From positions 1 through 64,000 of the forward strand of contig JBJEJA010000052.1 in the NCBI GenBank assembly GCA_051877575.1: DNA of 64,000 nucleotides, written 5' to 3'. Within the stretch, counting starts at the first letter, position 1. Each line of letters begins with the position of its first letter. The notes below the pieces were generated by a model, which saw nothing but the letters and a program-made list of their open reading frames with translations, did no database searches and had not been told where the DNA came from. The DNA comes from UBA2882 sp051877575 (lineage in GTDB: Bacteria; Bacillota; Clostridia; Lachnospirales; Lachnospiraceae). This document shows, piece after piece, positions 8,339 to 16,575 of this stretch. The position numbers and the translations under genes were made by a program.

Positions 8339-10390
8339 ATGGATAAGAAATTAAAATTTAAAGGAAGGCTTCGTCTGTATTTTCAGATGCCGGTATGGTT
8401 TGGTATCCTGTTGGCAATTACAGATGTGGCAATATATGCGATTGATGTCAGTGCAGGCATTTTGCTGTCCTGCTTTACTTTGGTTTATCTGGTTTCTTTT
8501 TTGTTATTGGAGCATTTCAATCGCCCCGTGATCATGAATGAGCTTGTCAGTTTTGCAACACAGTATGGGCAGATACAGAAGCGCCTGCTGTGGGATCTGG
8601 AACTGCCGAATGCCCTTTTGGACGAAAGCGGGCGAATTATCTGGGCGAACCGCGCTTTTCTGCAGGTTATTGGCAGAGAAAAGGCAGAAAACAAGGGAAT
8701 TACTAATTTATTCCCTGCGATTACAAAAGACAAGCTTCCGGTAGGAGAACTGGATGAGACGGAAGTGGATTTTCAAAAGGATGACAGAGATTTTCATGCA
8801 AAAATAAAAAGAATTCCTTTGGCCGAAATGGTGGAAAACAGCGATATTTTTGAGGCTGAGGGTACTTATGAAGGCTGCCTGATTGCACTTTATTTATTTG
8901 ACGAAACGGCATTAAAGATTGCCCTTCGTGAAAATGATAATCAGAGCCTTGCAGTAGGATTATTGTATATTGATAACTATGAAGAGGCATTGGACAGTGT
9001 AGAAGAGGTCAGACGCTCCCTGCTGACAGCTTTGATTGAAAGAAAGGTAAATAAATATTTTGCATCTATTGACGGCATTGTCCGCAAGATGGAAAAGGAT
9101 AAGTTTTTCTTTATTTTGAGGAAACAGTCCTTAAAGGTATTGCAGGAAAACCGTTTTGATTTGCTGGAGGATGTAAAGACCGTTAATATCGGAAATGAGA
9201 TGTCCGTCACTTTAAGTATCGGTGTGGGTGTAGGCGGATTGACCTACGCGCAGAATTATGAATATGCCCGTACTTCCATCGACCTGGCACTGGGACGTGG
9301 CGGTGATCAGGCTGTTGTCAAGACCAAGGACGGGGTAAGCTATTACGGAGGCAAGAGCCAGAGGGTTGAGAAGAATACCCGTGTAAAAGCTCGTGTGAAG
9401 GCGCATGCTTTGAAGGAGATTATTTCTTCCAAAGACAGGGTTATTGTTATGGGACATCGGATGACTGATGTGGACAGTTTTGGTGCGGCAGTGGGTATTT
9501 ACCGTATTGCCAAGACACTTGGCCGAAATGCCAATATTGTAATCAATGACATTTCTTCTTCCATTAAGCCCATGGTGGATCACTTTATCAGCCATGAGGA
9601 CGCGGAAGAGCTGATTCTGGTCAATAATGCTCAGGCAGTCGAACTGGCAGGTGCCAACAGCTGTCTGGTTGTCGTAGATGTCAATAAACCGAGTATTACC
9701 GAGTGCCCGGAATTATTAAAAATGTGCCGTTCCATTGTCGTGCTGGATCATCACAGACAGGGCGAAGAAGTGATCGAAAATGCCACTCTTTCCTATATAG
9801 AGTCCTATGCGTCCAGTGCATGTGAAATGGTTACGGAAATTATCCAGTATATCGAAAGCGGATTAAAGCTAAAGAGTGCAGAGGCTGATTGTCTTTACGG
9901 CGGTATTGTTATTGACACCAATAACTTTACCAACAAAGCCGGAGTCAGAACCTTTGAAGCATCGGCTTATTTGAGAAGAAACGGAGCGGATGTAACAAGA
10001 GTGAGAAAAATGTTCCGCGATGATGTGACTGATTATCGTGCAAAAGCGGAGGTTATCAGTAAGGCATTTATTTTCAAGGATGTATTTGCCATTTCCATAT
10101 GTGAGGCCAAAGAGGCACAGAATCCGACTATTGTGGGTGCACAGGCGGCGAATGAACTGCTGAATGTGATGGGCATCAAGGCAAGTTTTGTATTAACGGA
10201 ATATAATCAGACTGTTTATATCAGTGCACGGAGCATTGATGAGATGAATGTTCAGATTATTATGGAGAAATTGGGCGGCGGCGGCCATATGAGTGTGGCG
10301 GCAGCGCAGCTAAAAGATGTGTCGGTGGAGGAGGCTGCAGAGCAGCTGAAGGCAACTTTGACAACGATGCTGGAGGAAGGAGAAATATAA
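8339..10390 (+). CDS. gdpP: Cyclic di-AMP phosphodiesterase GdpP (DHH family)
   Basis: 683 residues. There are two membrane helices (about 15-60), a PAS-like domain (about 80-170) and a degenerate GGDEF domain (about 195-320) in which the signature is replaced by residues such as EKDKF. A DHH domain follows, with GHRMTDVDSFG, VVVDVNKPS, VLDHHRQGE and GIVIDTNNF, and then DHHA1 with GGGGHMSVAAAQL. The family hydrolyses c-di-AMP to pApA and so controls potassium and osmotic balance and wall stress. The catalytic Asp and His residues appear intact. Its position before rplI and dnaB is the standard Firmicute order. The ribosome binding site (AAGGCAG) is weak. Confidence 0.94.
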   Translation: MDKKLKFKGRLRLYFQMPVWFGILLAITDVAIYAIDVSAGILLSCFTLVYLVSFLLLEHFNRPVIMNELVSFATQYGQIQKRLLWDLELPNALLDESGRIIWANRAFLQVIGREKAENKGITNLFPAITKDKLPVGELDETEVDFQKDDRDFHAKIKRIPLAEMVENSDIFEAEGTYEGCLIALYLFDETALKIALRENDNQSLAVGLLYIDNYEEALDSVEEVRRSLLTALIERKVNKYFASIDGIVRKMEKDKFFFILRKQSLKVLQENRFDLLEDVKTVNIGNEMSVTLSIGVGVGGLTYAQNYEYARTSIDLALGRGGDQAVVKTKDGVSYYGGKSQRVEKNTRVKARVKAHALKEIISSKDRVIVMGHRMTDVDSFGAAVGIYRIAKTLGRNANIVINDISSSIKPMVDHFISHEDAEELILVNNAQAVELAGANSCLVVVDVNKPSITECPELLKMCRSIVVLDHHRQGEEVIENATLSYIESYASSACEMVTEIIQYIESGLKLKSAEADCLYGGIVIDTNNFTNKAGVRTFEASAYLRRNGADVTRVRKMFRDDVTDYRAKAEVISKAFIFKDVFAISICEAKEAQNPTIVGAQAANELLNVMGIKASFVLTEYNQTVYISARSIDEMNVQIIMEKLGGGGHMSVAAAQLKDVSVEEAAEQLKATLTTMLEEGEI

Positions 10391-10391
10391 C

Positions 10392-10838
10392 ATGAAAGTA
10401 ATTTTGTTGGAAGATGTCAAATCTCTGGGAAAAAAGGGTGATATCATCAATGCAAATGACGGATATGCAAGGAATTTTATTCTGCCAAAGAAGCTGGGCA
10501 TTGAGGCAACACCGAAAAATTTAAATGATTTGAAATTAAAAAAAGCAAATGATGATAAAGTGGCAGCCAGAATCCTGCAGGAAGCCAAAGATTTTGCCAA
10601 GGAGCTGGAAGAGCAGACGGTGGTTGTTAAAATGAAAGCCGGAGAAGGCGGAAAAGCCTTCGGCTCTGTATCGACAAAAGAAATTGCCACAGCTTATAAG
10701 GAACAGCACCAGAAAGAAATTGACAAGAAGAAAATTGTGTTGCCTGAGGCAATCAAAAATTTTGGGACATATGAAGTAAAAGTAAAATTACATCCGCAGG
10801 TCAGCGGGGTATTGAAGGTAAAAGTAGAAGAGGCTTAA
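10392..10838 (+). CDS. rplI: 50S ribosomal protein L9
   Basis: 148 residues. The N-terminal domain starts MKVILLEDVKSLGKKGD and continues GYARNFILPKKLG, the L9 signature. A long connecting helix (about 40-75) leads to the C-terminal RNA-binding domain with FGSVSTKEI. The start codon lies 1 bp after the gdpP stop and the gene is 3 bp from dnaB, so translation is probably coupled. Confidence 0.97.
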   Translation: MKVILLEDVKSLGKKGDIINANDGYARNFILPKKLGIEATPKNLNDLKLKKANDDKVAARILQEAKDFAKELEEQTVVVKMKAGEGGKAFGSVSTKEIATAYKEQHQKEIDKKKIVLPEAIKNFGTYEVKVKLHPQVSGVLKVKVEEA

Positions 10839-10841
10839 TGC

Positions 10842-12209
10842 ATGGCAGCAGAGGAACAGGTAATTAAAAGAATAATGCCGCACAGTGTGGAGGCGGAGCA
10901 GTCTGTCATCGGATCCATGATGATAGACCGGGATGCCATTATTACGGCTTCGGAAATGCTCCTGGCGGAGGATTTTTACGGCAAGCAGTTTGGGACGCTT
11001 TTTGAGGCAATTGTGGAGCTTCAGGAGAGCGATGGAGTTGTTGATATCGTAACGCTTCAGGATAAATTGAATGAGAAGGGAGTCCCCATGGAGATTAACA
11101 ATGTTGAGTATCTGGGGAATCTGGTTGCTGCAGTACCGACATCTGCCAATATCAAACAGTACTGTCAGATTGTTTCCGAAAAATCATTGCTTCGCAAGCT
11201 GATCCGTCTCAATGAGGATATTGCCAATGCATGTTATGCAGGCAGAGAAGATACGGATGTCATTTTAGAGGAAACAGAGAAAAAAATCTTCTCTTTGGTT
11301 CAGAAGAGGAATACGAGGGATTATATCCCCATTCGTGATATTGTTATGGAGGCCATGAATAAAATCGAAAAGGCTTCTCAAACCGGAGGCGCCGTTACCG
11401 GCATTCCAACCGGCTTTCTGGATCTGGATTACAAGCTGGCCGGCTTACAGCCTTCAGACCTTGTTCTGGTAGCAGCAAGACCCTCTATGGGTAAGACGGC
11501 TTTCGTATTGAATATTGCCCAGCATGTGGCATTTAAACAGAATCTGACAGTTGCAATCTTCAGTCTGGAGATGTCGGAGGTTCAGTTGGTAAATCGACTG
11601 TTTTCTTTGGAATCCAATGTCAATTCCGGAAATATCAGAACGGGTAATTTGTCGGATGATGATTGGGATAAGTTGATTGAGACGGCAGGCGTGGTCGGAA
11701 ATTCCAACCTGATCATTGATGCCACACCGGGAATCAGTATTTCGGAGCTGCGTAGCAAATGCAGAAAATATAAAATGGAAAAGGATCTGAAGCTGATCAT
11801 TATCGACTATTTACAGCTCATGAGTGGAAGCGGACGTTCAGCATCGGAATCCAGACAGCAGGAAATTTCAGAAATTTCCCGTTCCCTGAAGGCTCTGGCA
11901 AGGGAATTGAATGTGCCGGTGATTGCGTTGTCCCAGCTTAGTCGTGCGGTTGAGCAGAGACCGGATAAACGGCCGATGTTGTCGGATCTGCGTGAGTCGG
12001 GAGCCATTGAGCAGGATGCCGACGTGGTCATGTTTATTTATCGTGATGATTATTATAATAAGGACACACAGGAAATGGGTGTTGCGGAGATCAATATCGC
12101 AAAACAGAGAAACGGTCCGATTGGCGTTGTCAAGCTGGCATGGCTGCCTGATTATACCAAATTTGCAAATTTGGAGCGCCAGAGCGGATATCGGGATGAA
12201 AATTATTAA
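10842..12209 (+). CDS. dnaB: Replicative DNA helicase
   Basis: 455 residues. The N-terminal dimerisation domain (PHSVEAEQSVIGSMMID) is followed by the RecA-like motor with Walker A ARPSMGKTAFVLN, the Walker B region LIIIDYLQLM, SLKALARELNVPVIALSQLSR and the arginine-finger segment SDLRESGAIEQDADVV. It unwinds DNA ahead of the replisome. Its loader is probably the DnaI/DnaC-like protein at 39869. It is the last gene of the gdpP-rplI-dnaB operon. Confidence 0.97.
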   Translation: MAAEEQVIKRIMPHSVEAEQSVIGSMMIDRDAIITASEMLLAEDFYGKQFGTLFEAIVELQESDGVVDIVTLQDKLNEKGVPMEINNVEYLGNLVAAVPTSANIKQYCQIVSEKSLLRKLIRLNEDIANACYAGREDTDVILEETEKKIFSLVQKRNTRDYIPIRDIVMEAMNKIEKASQTGGAVTGIPTGFLDLDYKLAGLQPSDLVLVAARPSMGKTAFVLNIAQHVAFKQNLTVAIFSLEMSEVQLVNRLFSLESNVNSGNIRTGNLSDDDWDKLIETAGVVGNSNLIIDATPGISISELRSKCRKYKMEKDLKLIIIDYLQLMSGSGRSASESRQQEISEISRSLKALARELNVPVIALSQLSRAVEQRPDKRPMLSDLRESGAIEQDADVVMFIYRDDYYNKDTQEMGVAEINIAKQRNGPIGVVKLAWLPDYTKFANLERQSGYRDENY

Positions 12210-12213
12210 ACAA

Positions 12214-12246
12214 AAAAGCTGCACATGAAATCGTGTGCAGCTTTTT
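12214..12246. terminator. Bidirectional terminator between dnaB and the ferredoxin gene
   Basis: AAAAAGCTGCACA pairs with TGTGCAGCTTTTT. There are T runs on both strands, serving the convergent dnaB and ferredoxin genes. Confidence 0.88.
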
Positions 12247-12263
12247 GTACATATGAATTATTT

Positions 12264-12434
12264 TTATGCTTCTGAGATAGCACCTGTCGGGCACTGTCCT
12301 GCACAAGTACCGCAATCGATACATTTTTCAGGATCAATTTCAAATTTGCCGTCTCCCATGCTGATTGCGCCTACAGGACAAGCGCTTTCGCATGCACCAC
12401 ATGCTACACAAGCGTCACCAATACTGAATGCCAT
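12264..12434 (-). CDS. Clostridial 2[4Fe-4S] ferredoxin
   Basis: A 56-residue protein. It has two cluster motifs, CVACGACESACP (residues 9-20) and CIDCGTCAGQCP (residues 38-49), each followed by a GAIS turn. This is the full pattern of small clostridial ferredoxins that carry low-potential electrons in the cytoplasm. AGGAGG lies 8 bp before the ATG. It sits directly behind pflA but has its own promoter. It may donate electrons to radical-SAM PflA, pyruvate:ferredoxin oxidoreductase or hydrogenase; the neighbourhood alone cannot decide. Confidence 0.95.
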   Translation of the reverse strand: MAFSIGDACVACGACESACPVGAISMGDGKFEIDPEKCIDCGTCAGQCPTGAISEA

Positions 12435-12491
12435 AATCATATCCTCCTTAAAGTTGTAAAATCTGATAAATAATTATCAATCCATACTGCT

Positions 12492-12520
12492 ATTCTAATA
12501 CAAATGTATACAGAAAACAA
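12492..12520 (-). promoter_or_regulatory. Promoter of the ferredoxin gene
   Basis: On the minus strand, TTGTTT, 17 bp, TAGAAT, about 60 bp upstream of the start. Confidence 0.55.
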
Positions 12521-12578
12521 GTAGCAAATCTTAGAAAGTTAAAGGATTTACTTTATGGCACAGGAAGGATGATGGCTG

Positions 12579-13349
12579 TTAATTGTGATGTGTGATTCCC
12601 AGCTCGGCACGGCGTTTTCGGATGCCGTTTAAAATATATTCTTTCTTTTCGGGGATCAATTTCTTATCCATAGGCGGAACGTCTTTTAATACGTAGTCAA
12701 TTCCCAGTTCCTTGTATTTTTTCTTTGCCATATCGTGATAAGGAAGCACGTCAAGGGCTGTTAAGTTGGTAAACTGACCGATGAAATAACCCAGCTTGTA
12801 CAGGGATTCTTCATCATCGGTAATACCCGGAACCACAACGTGACGGATCCACATGTTGACTTTCTTTTCGTTCAGATAGGCAGCAAAAGCTAAAATTCCG
12901 TCATTGGGCTGGCTTGTGAGCTTTTTATGCTTTTCGGGATCGATATGCTTAATATCCAGCATAACCAGATCGGTTAATTTCATTAACTCATCCAGTTTTT
13001 TATTATATTCGGTATTGGTCGGTTTGTATGCAATACCTGAGGAATCGATGCAGGTATGAATGCCGTGTTCTTTGCAGAGCGTGAACAATTCCAATAGGAA
13101 ATCGATCTGCATCAGGGGTTCACCGCCGGTTACGGTAATACCGCCTCCGTTTTCATAAAAAGGTCTGTTGCGTTCATATTGCTCGATAATCTCGGAGGCT
13201 TCCATTTCGGTACCGCCTGTCATGGGCCAGGTGTCGGGATTGTGGCAATATGCACATCTCATGGGACAGCCCTGTACGAATACGACAAAGCGTGTTCCGG
13301 GACCGTCTACCGTGCCAAAACTTTCTAAAGAATGAATTCTTCCACTCAT
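12579..13349 (-). CDS. pflA: Pyruvate formate-lyase activating enzyme (radical SAM)
   Basis: 256 residues. The radical-SAM triad appears in CPMRCAYCHNPD (CxxxCxxC, about residue 29), preceded by ESFGTVDGPGTRFVVFVQG. It also has TVTGGEPLMQ and LVMLDIKHIDPEKH. Using a [4Fe-4S] cluster and S-adenosylmethionine, it abstracts a hydrogen from the catalytic glycine of PFL. Here that glycine is on the separate 80-residue protein at 13476, so PflA should act on a free domain or on the assembled complex. It is separated from the pfl operon by a terminator. Confidence 0.95.
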   Translation of the reverse strand: MSGRIHSLESFGTVDGPGTRFVVFVQGCPMRCAYCHNPDTWPMTGGTEMEASEIIEQYERNRPFYENGGGITVTGGEPLMQIDFLLELFTLCKEHGIHTCIDSSGIAYKPTNTEYNKKLDELMKLTDLVMLDIKHIDPEKHKKLTSQPNDGILAFAAYLNEKKVNMWIRHVVVPGITDDEESLYKLGYFIGQFTNLTALDVLPYHDMAKKKYKELGIDYVLKDVPPMDKKLIPEKKEYILNGIRKRRAELGITHHN

Positions 13350-13424
13350 ATATAGTCCTCTTTTCTTATTTTAATAATATAACCAATTTACATATAGCTA
13401 TTCTATCATAAAAGAAGGAAAAGA

Positions 13425-13456
13425 AAAAGCCTTCCGGAATGACCCGGAAGGCTTTT
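13425..13456 (-). terminator. Terminator of the split pfl operon
   Basis: AAGCCTTCCGG pairs with CCGGAAGGCTT with a 6-nt loop. Read on the minus strand it ends in TTTTT. Confidence 0.85.
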
Positions 13457-13475
13457 AAAACATACCTAAATCAAA

Positions 13476-13718
13476 TTATAAAGATTCGTGGAATGTTCTG
13501 CTGATAACGTCTGCCTGCTGTTCAGGTGTTAATTTGATGAAGTTAACAGCATAACCGGATACACGGATTGTTAACTGAGGATATTTTTCCGGATTTTTCT
13601 GAGCATCCAGTAATGTATCTCTGTTTAATACGTTAACATTTAAGTGATGTCCGCCTTTTGTAGCATAACCATCTAATAAGTTTACTAAGTTATCAACCTG
13701 AGCTGTATTTTCTGCCAT
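13476..13718 (-). CDS. Stand-alone glycyl-radical domain of pyruvate formate-lyase (GrcA-like)
   Basis: 80 residues that match the C-terminal end of pyruvate formate-lyase. LLDGYATKGGHHLNVNVLN is followed by DTLLDAQKNPEKYPQLT and the radical motif RVSGYAVNF. The radical glycine is Gly55, and the protein ends in the usual SRTFHESL. The large subunit at 13965 stops exactly where this domain should begin, and 679 plus 80 residues gives the normal PFL length. It has its own AGGAGG 9 bp before the ATG. E. coli GrcA (YfiD) is a known free radical domain that rescues damaged PFL; here it appears to be the only such domain. Confidence 0.93.
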   Translation of the reverse strand: MAENTAQVDNLVNLLDGYATKGGHHLNVNVLNRDTLLDAQKNPEKYPQLTIRVSGYAVNFIKLTPEQQADVISRTFHESL

Positions 13719-13735
13719 GATTCTTTACCTCCTAA

Positions 13736-13939
13736 TTATTCGTTGCCGTCAAGGCCTTCGTGAAGAGTAGGAACGCTGCATGCAAAGGGATTTTTGGAGC
13801 ATTCGGTACATCCCATAGTCTCCACGTTTTTAGAACCCTGTACCATTTCATCCACATCAACATTAACATGACCGATGTTGTTTGCCATGCCGTTGTCCAG
13901 TTGTTTGATCAGGTCTTCAATCATTGCATTTTCGTCCAT
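13736..13939 (-). CDS. Small Cys-containing protein inside the pfl operon, unknown function
   Basis: 67 residues from ATG 13939, which has AAAGG 8 bp upstream; a GTG 9 bp further out is less likely. It opens MDENAMIEDLIKQLDNG, then has GHVNVDVDEM and a Cys-rich stretch CTECSKNPFAC. The opening closely matches the small protein at 53592 (MDEDAMINEILKHLD), so the two are paralogues. The GHVNVDV part also recalls HHLNVNV of the radical domain encoded next. It lies 25 bp after the large PFL subunit and 17 bp before the radical-domain gene, so it is surely co-transcribed. The function is not known; a structural or assembly subunit of the split enzyme is one inference. Confidence 0.85.
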   Translation of the reverse strand: MDENAMIEDLIKQLDNGMANNIGHVNVDVDEMVQGSKNVETMGCTECSKNPFACSVPTLHEGLDGNE

Positions 13940-13964
13940 AACTTTCACCTTTCAATTGTGTTTA

Positions 13965-16004
13965 TTATTTGTTTAAGTCGATTTCGATGTCGCCAGCAAA
14001 TACCTGGTCTTCTTTACCAAGAGCTCCGGGGATGATTGTGAAGGTATTGGAGATACCATCCTGAGCATCGTTGAACGGAAGTTTGGATACAGAAGATAAG
14101 GATGCTACTGCACCATGAGTATCGCGTCCGTGCATCGGGTTAGCACCGGGTGCAAAAGGCTGTCCTTTTCTACGTCCGTCAGGTGTGTTACCTGTTGCTT
14201 TACCATAAGTTACGTTAGAAGTAATGGTAAGAATGGATGTTGTAGGAACACCGTTTCTGTAGGTATGATGTCTTCTGATCGCTGTCATGAATTTGTGTAC
14301 GATCTCCTGAGCGATGCTGTCAACACGGTCATCGTCATTACCGTATTTAGGGAAGTCACCTGTTGTCTTGAAGTCAACGATGATTCCGTCTTCGTCACGA
14401 ACAACTTCAACTTTTGCATATTTGATAGCGGATAAGGAGTCAGCTACGATGGACAGACCTGCAACACCTGTTGCGAAGTAACGTTTTACATCTCTGTCAT
14501 GTAAAGCCATCTGTGCTCTCTCATAGCAGTATTTATCATGCATATAGTGAATGATATTCAGAGTATTTACATATACATCTGCCTGCCACTCCAGCATATC
14601 TGTGAATTTATCCATAACGTCATCATAATCAAGTACATCACCGGTAACAGGACGATATTTAGGTCCAACCTGTTTCTTGGTAACTTCGTCGACACCACCG
14701 TTCAAAGCGTACAGTAAGCACTTAGCAACGTTAGCACGAGCTCCGAAGAACTGCATTTCTTTACCGATTACCATAGAGGATACACAGCAGGCAATACCGT
14801 AGTCATCACCGTGTGTTACTCTCATTAAGTCATCGTTCTCGTACTGAATGGAAGAAGTCTTAATGGACATCTTAGCACAGAATTTCTTCCAGCCTTCAGG
14901 TAATCTTGTGGACCAGAGAACTGTTAAGTTGGGTTCGGGAGAAGGTCCTAAGTTGTTTAATGTATTTAAGTAACGGAAGGACATCTTTGTTACCATAGGA
15001 CGTCCGTCAACACCAACACCGCCGAGGGACTCTGTAACCCATACAGGATCGCCTGCGAAGATCTGGTTGTATTCAGGTGTACGAGCAAATTTGATGCAAC
15101 GTAATTTCATGATAAAGTGATCAACGAATTCCTGAATCTGTTCTTCTGTGAAAGTACCGTTCTTTAAGTCTCTCTCAGCATAGCAGTCAAGGAATGTAGA
15201 TGTACGTCCGAGGGACATCGCAGCACCGTTCTGCTCTTTTACTGCACATAAGTATCCGAAATATGTCCACTGGATAGCTTCCTGTACGTTAGATGCAGGT
15301 TTGGAAATGTCGCATCCGTAAGAAGCAGCCATTTCTTTCATCATCTTTAATGCTGTCATCTGTTCGGAAAGTTCCTCACGAAGACGGATAACATCATCGG
15401 TCATAACACGTCCTGTGGAAGCTTTCTGCGCTTCTTTGTCTTCAATCAGTCTGTCGATACCGTATAAAGCAACACGTCTGTAGTCGCCGATGATACGTCC
15501 GCGTCCGTAAGCATCCGGAAGACCTGTGATGATATGAGCGGAACGACAAGCTCTCATTTCGGGGTTGTAAGCATCGAAACAACCTGCATTGTGTGTTTTT
15601 CTGTGAGTGGAGAAGAACTCGGAGATTTCAGGATCTACTGTATATCCGTTATCTGTACAAGCTTTCTCTGCCATACGGATACCGCCGTAAGGCTGCATAG
15701 AACGTTTGAAAGGTTTGTCTGTCTGGAAACCTACAATTGTCTCTTTGCTCTTGTCAAGGTATCCGGGACCATGGGAAGTGATAGTGGAAACAACTTTGGT
15801 ATCCATATCAAGTACGCCGCCTGCTTCACGTTCTTTCTTCTGTAAATCAAGCACCATGTTCCATAAGTCTTTGGTGTTCTGTGTAGGACCTGCTAAGAAA
15901 CTCTCGTCTCCTTCATAAGGAGTGTAGTTTCTCTGGATGAAGTCACGTACATTGACTTCTTTGTCCCATTTGCCGCCTACAAAATCTGTCCATTCTGGTC
16001 TCAT
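13965..16004 (-). CDS. pflB: Pyruvate formate-lyase large part, lacking the glycyl-radical domain
   Basis: 679 residues against about 740-760 for complete PFL. The N-terminal EWTDFVGGKWDKEVNVRDFI and the active-site pair in GIACCVSSMV (Cys406-Cys407) are present, as are the substrate-pocket regions. The chain ends at FAGDIEIDLNK and a stop, just before the glycyl-radical domain. Whole PFL converts pyruvate and CoA to acetyl-CoA and formate. Here the radical glycine must come in trans from the protein at 13476. AGGAGG precedes the ATG by about 10 bp. The break is a clean gene boundary with a separate start and ribosome binding site for each part, not a simple frameshift. Confidence 0.94.
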   Translation of the reverse strand: MRPEWTDFVGGKWDKEVNVRDFIQRNYTPYEGDESFLAGPTQNTKDLWNMVLDLQKKEREAGGVLDMDTKVVSTITSHGPGYLDKSKETIVGFQTDKPFKRSMQPYGGIRMAEKACTDNGYTVDPEISEFFSTHRKTHNAGCFDAYNPEMRACRSAHIITGLPDAYGRGRIIGDYRRVALYGIDRLIEDKEAQKASTGRVMTDDVIRLREELSEQMTALKMMKEMAASYGCDISKPASNVQEAIQWTYFGYLCAVKEQNGAAMSLGRTSTFLDCYAERDLKNGTFTEEQIQEFVDHFIMKLRCIKFARTPEYNQIFAGDPVWVTESLGGVGVDGRPMVTKMSFRYLNTLNNLGPSPEPNLTVLWSTRLPEGWKKFCAKMSIKTSSIQYENDDLMRVTHGDDYGIACCVSSMVIGKEMQFFGARANVAKCLLYALNGGVDEVTKKQVGPKYRPVTGDVLDYDDVMDKFTDMLEWQADVYVNTLNIIHYMHDKYCYERAQMALHDRDVKRYFATGVAGLSIVADSLSAIKYAKVEVVRDEDGIIVDFKTTGDFPKYGNDDDRVDSIAQEIVHKFMTAIRRHHTYRNGVPTTSILTITSNVTYGKATGNTPDGRRKGQPFAPGANPMHGRDTHGAVASLSSVSKLPFNDAQDGISNTFTIIPGALGKEDQVFAGDIEIDLNK

Positions 16005-16095
16005 TTTGAAATAGCCTCCTATTAAAAATATAATTTTTTTGAACGGATTTTATCCGTTAAGTCACGCATAAAAACTATGCTAATCCCATGGCTTA

Positions 16096-16125
16096 ATTAT
16101 AGGTTAAAAGAAGTAGTTACGTCAA
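16096..16125 (-). promoter_or_regulatory. Promoter of the split pfl operon
   Basis: On the minus strand, TTGACG, 18 bp, TATAAT, about 90 bp before the pfl start. The long leader is AT-rich and no known operator was recognised in it. Confidence 0.72.
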
Positions 16126-16231
16126 GACGAGGGTTGTACTTTTTTATATACAAACGGCCATAAAAACAAAAGGTTTTTATAAAAAATTACTAAAGTTTTC
16201 GAAAGCCTTTCGGACATTTCGGAATGGAATA

Positions 16232-16260
16232 TTGATAAAAACACAAGATAGGGTTATACT
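16232..16260 (+). promoter_or_regulatory. Promoter of the DUF1858 gene
   Basis: TTGATA, 17 bp, TATACT, 36 bp before the start codon, divergent from the pfl promoter. Confidence 0.72.
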
Positions 16261-16295
16261 ATCAGAAGACAGTACAAAATAAGGAGGTCATAGAT

Positions 16296-16487
16296 ATGGC
16301 AGAAATCACTAAGGATATGACAATCGGAGAGATTATCAAAATAAATGCAGGTGTTATCCCGGTACTGATGAACGCAGGGATGCATTGTGTAGGATGCCCT
16401 TCCGCTCAGGGAGAAACTCTGGAAGAGGCAGCCATGGTACATGGAATGGATATCGATGATTTAATGACCAAGATCCGGGAGTTATAA
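16296..16487 (+). CDS. DUF1858 domain protein
   Basis: 63 residues covering a complete DUF1858 domain. It has the opening ITKDMTIGEIIKINAGVIPV and the motif GMHCVGCPSAQGETLEEAA, with two cysteines spaced C-x2-C. Family members occur alone or in front of hybrid-cluster or redox enzymes in anaerobes and are thought to bind a metal or redox group; the role is unproven. The gene is divergent from the pfl operon, has its own promoter and terminator, and is preceded by AAGGAGG. Confidence 0.88.
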   Translation: MAEITKDMTIGEIIKINAGVIPVLMNAGMHCVGCPSAQGETLEEAAMVHGMDIDDLMTKIREL

Positions 16488-16505
16488 TTCAAACACAAAA
16501 CAGTT

Positions 16506-16549
16506 AAAAAGACGGACATGCTCTGCAGAGGCAGATGTGTCCGTCTTTT
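16506..16549 (+). terminator. Terminator after the DUF1858 gene
   Basis: AAAAAGACGGACA pairs with TGTCCGTCTTTT, with a small CTCTGCAGAG palindrome inside the loop. The A run on the 5' side lets it also serve mecA on the other strand. Confidence 0.88.
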
Positions 16550-16575
16550 GTTGATTTAGAATGCCAATGGGTATT

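Noticed and set aside
13476..16004. The split of pfl as a frameshift or sequencing error
   Set aside because: Each part has its own start codon and ribosome binding site, and a complete unrelated ORF lies between them. A single error could not produce this.
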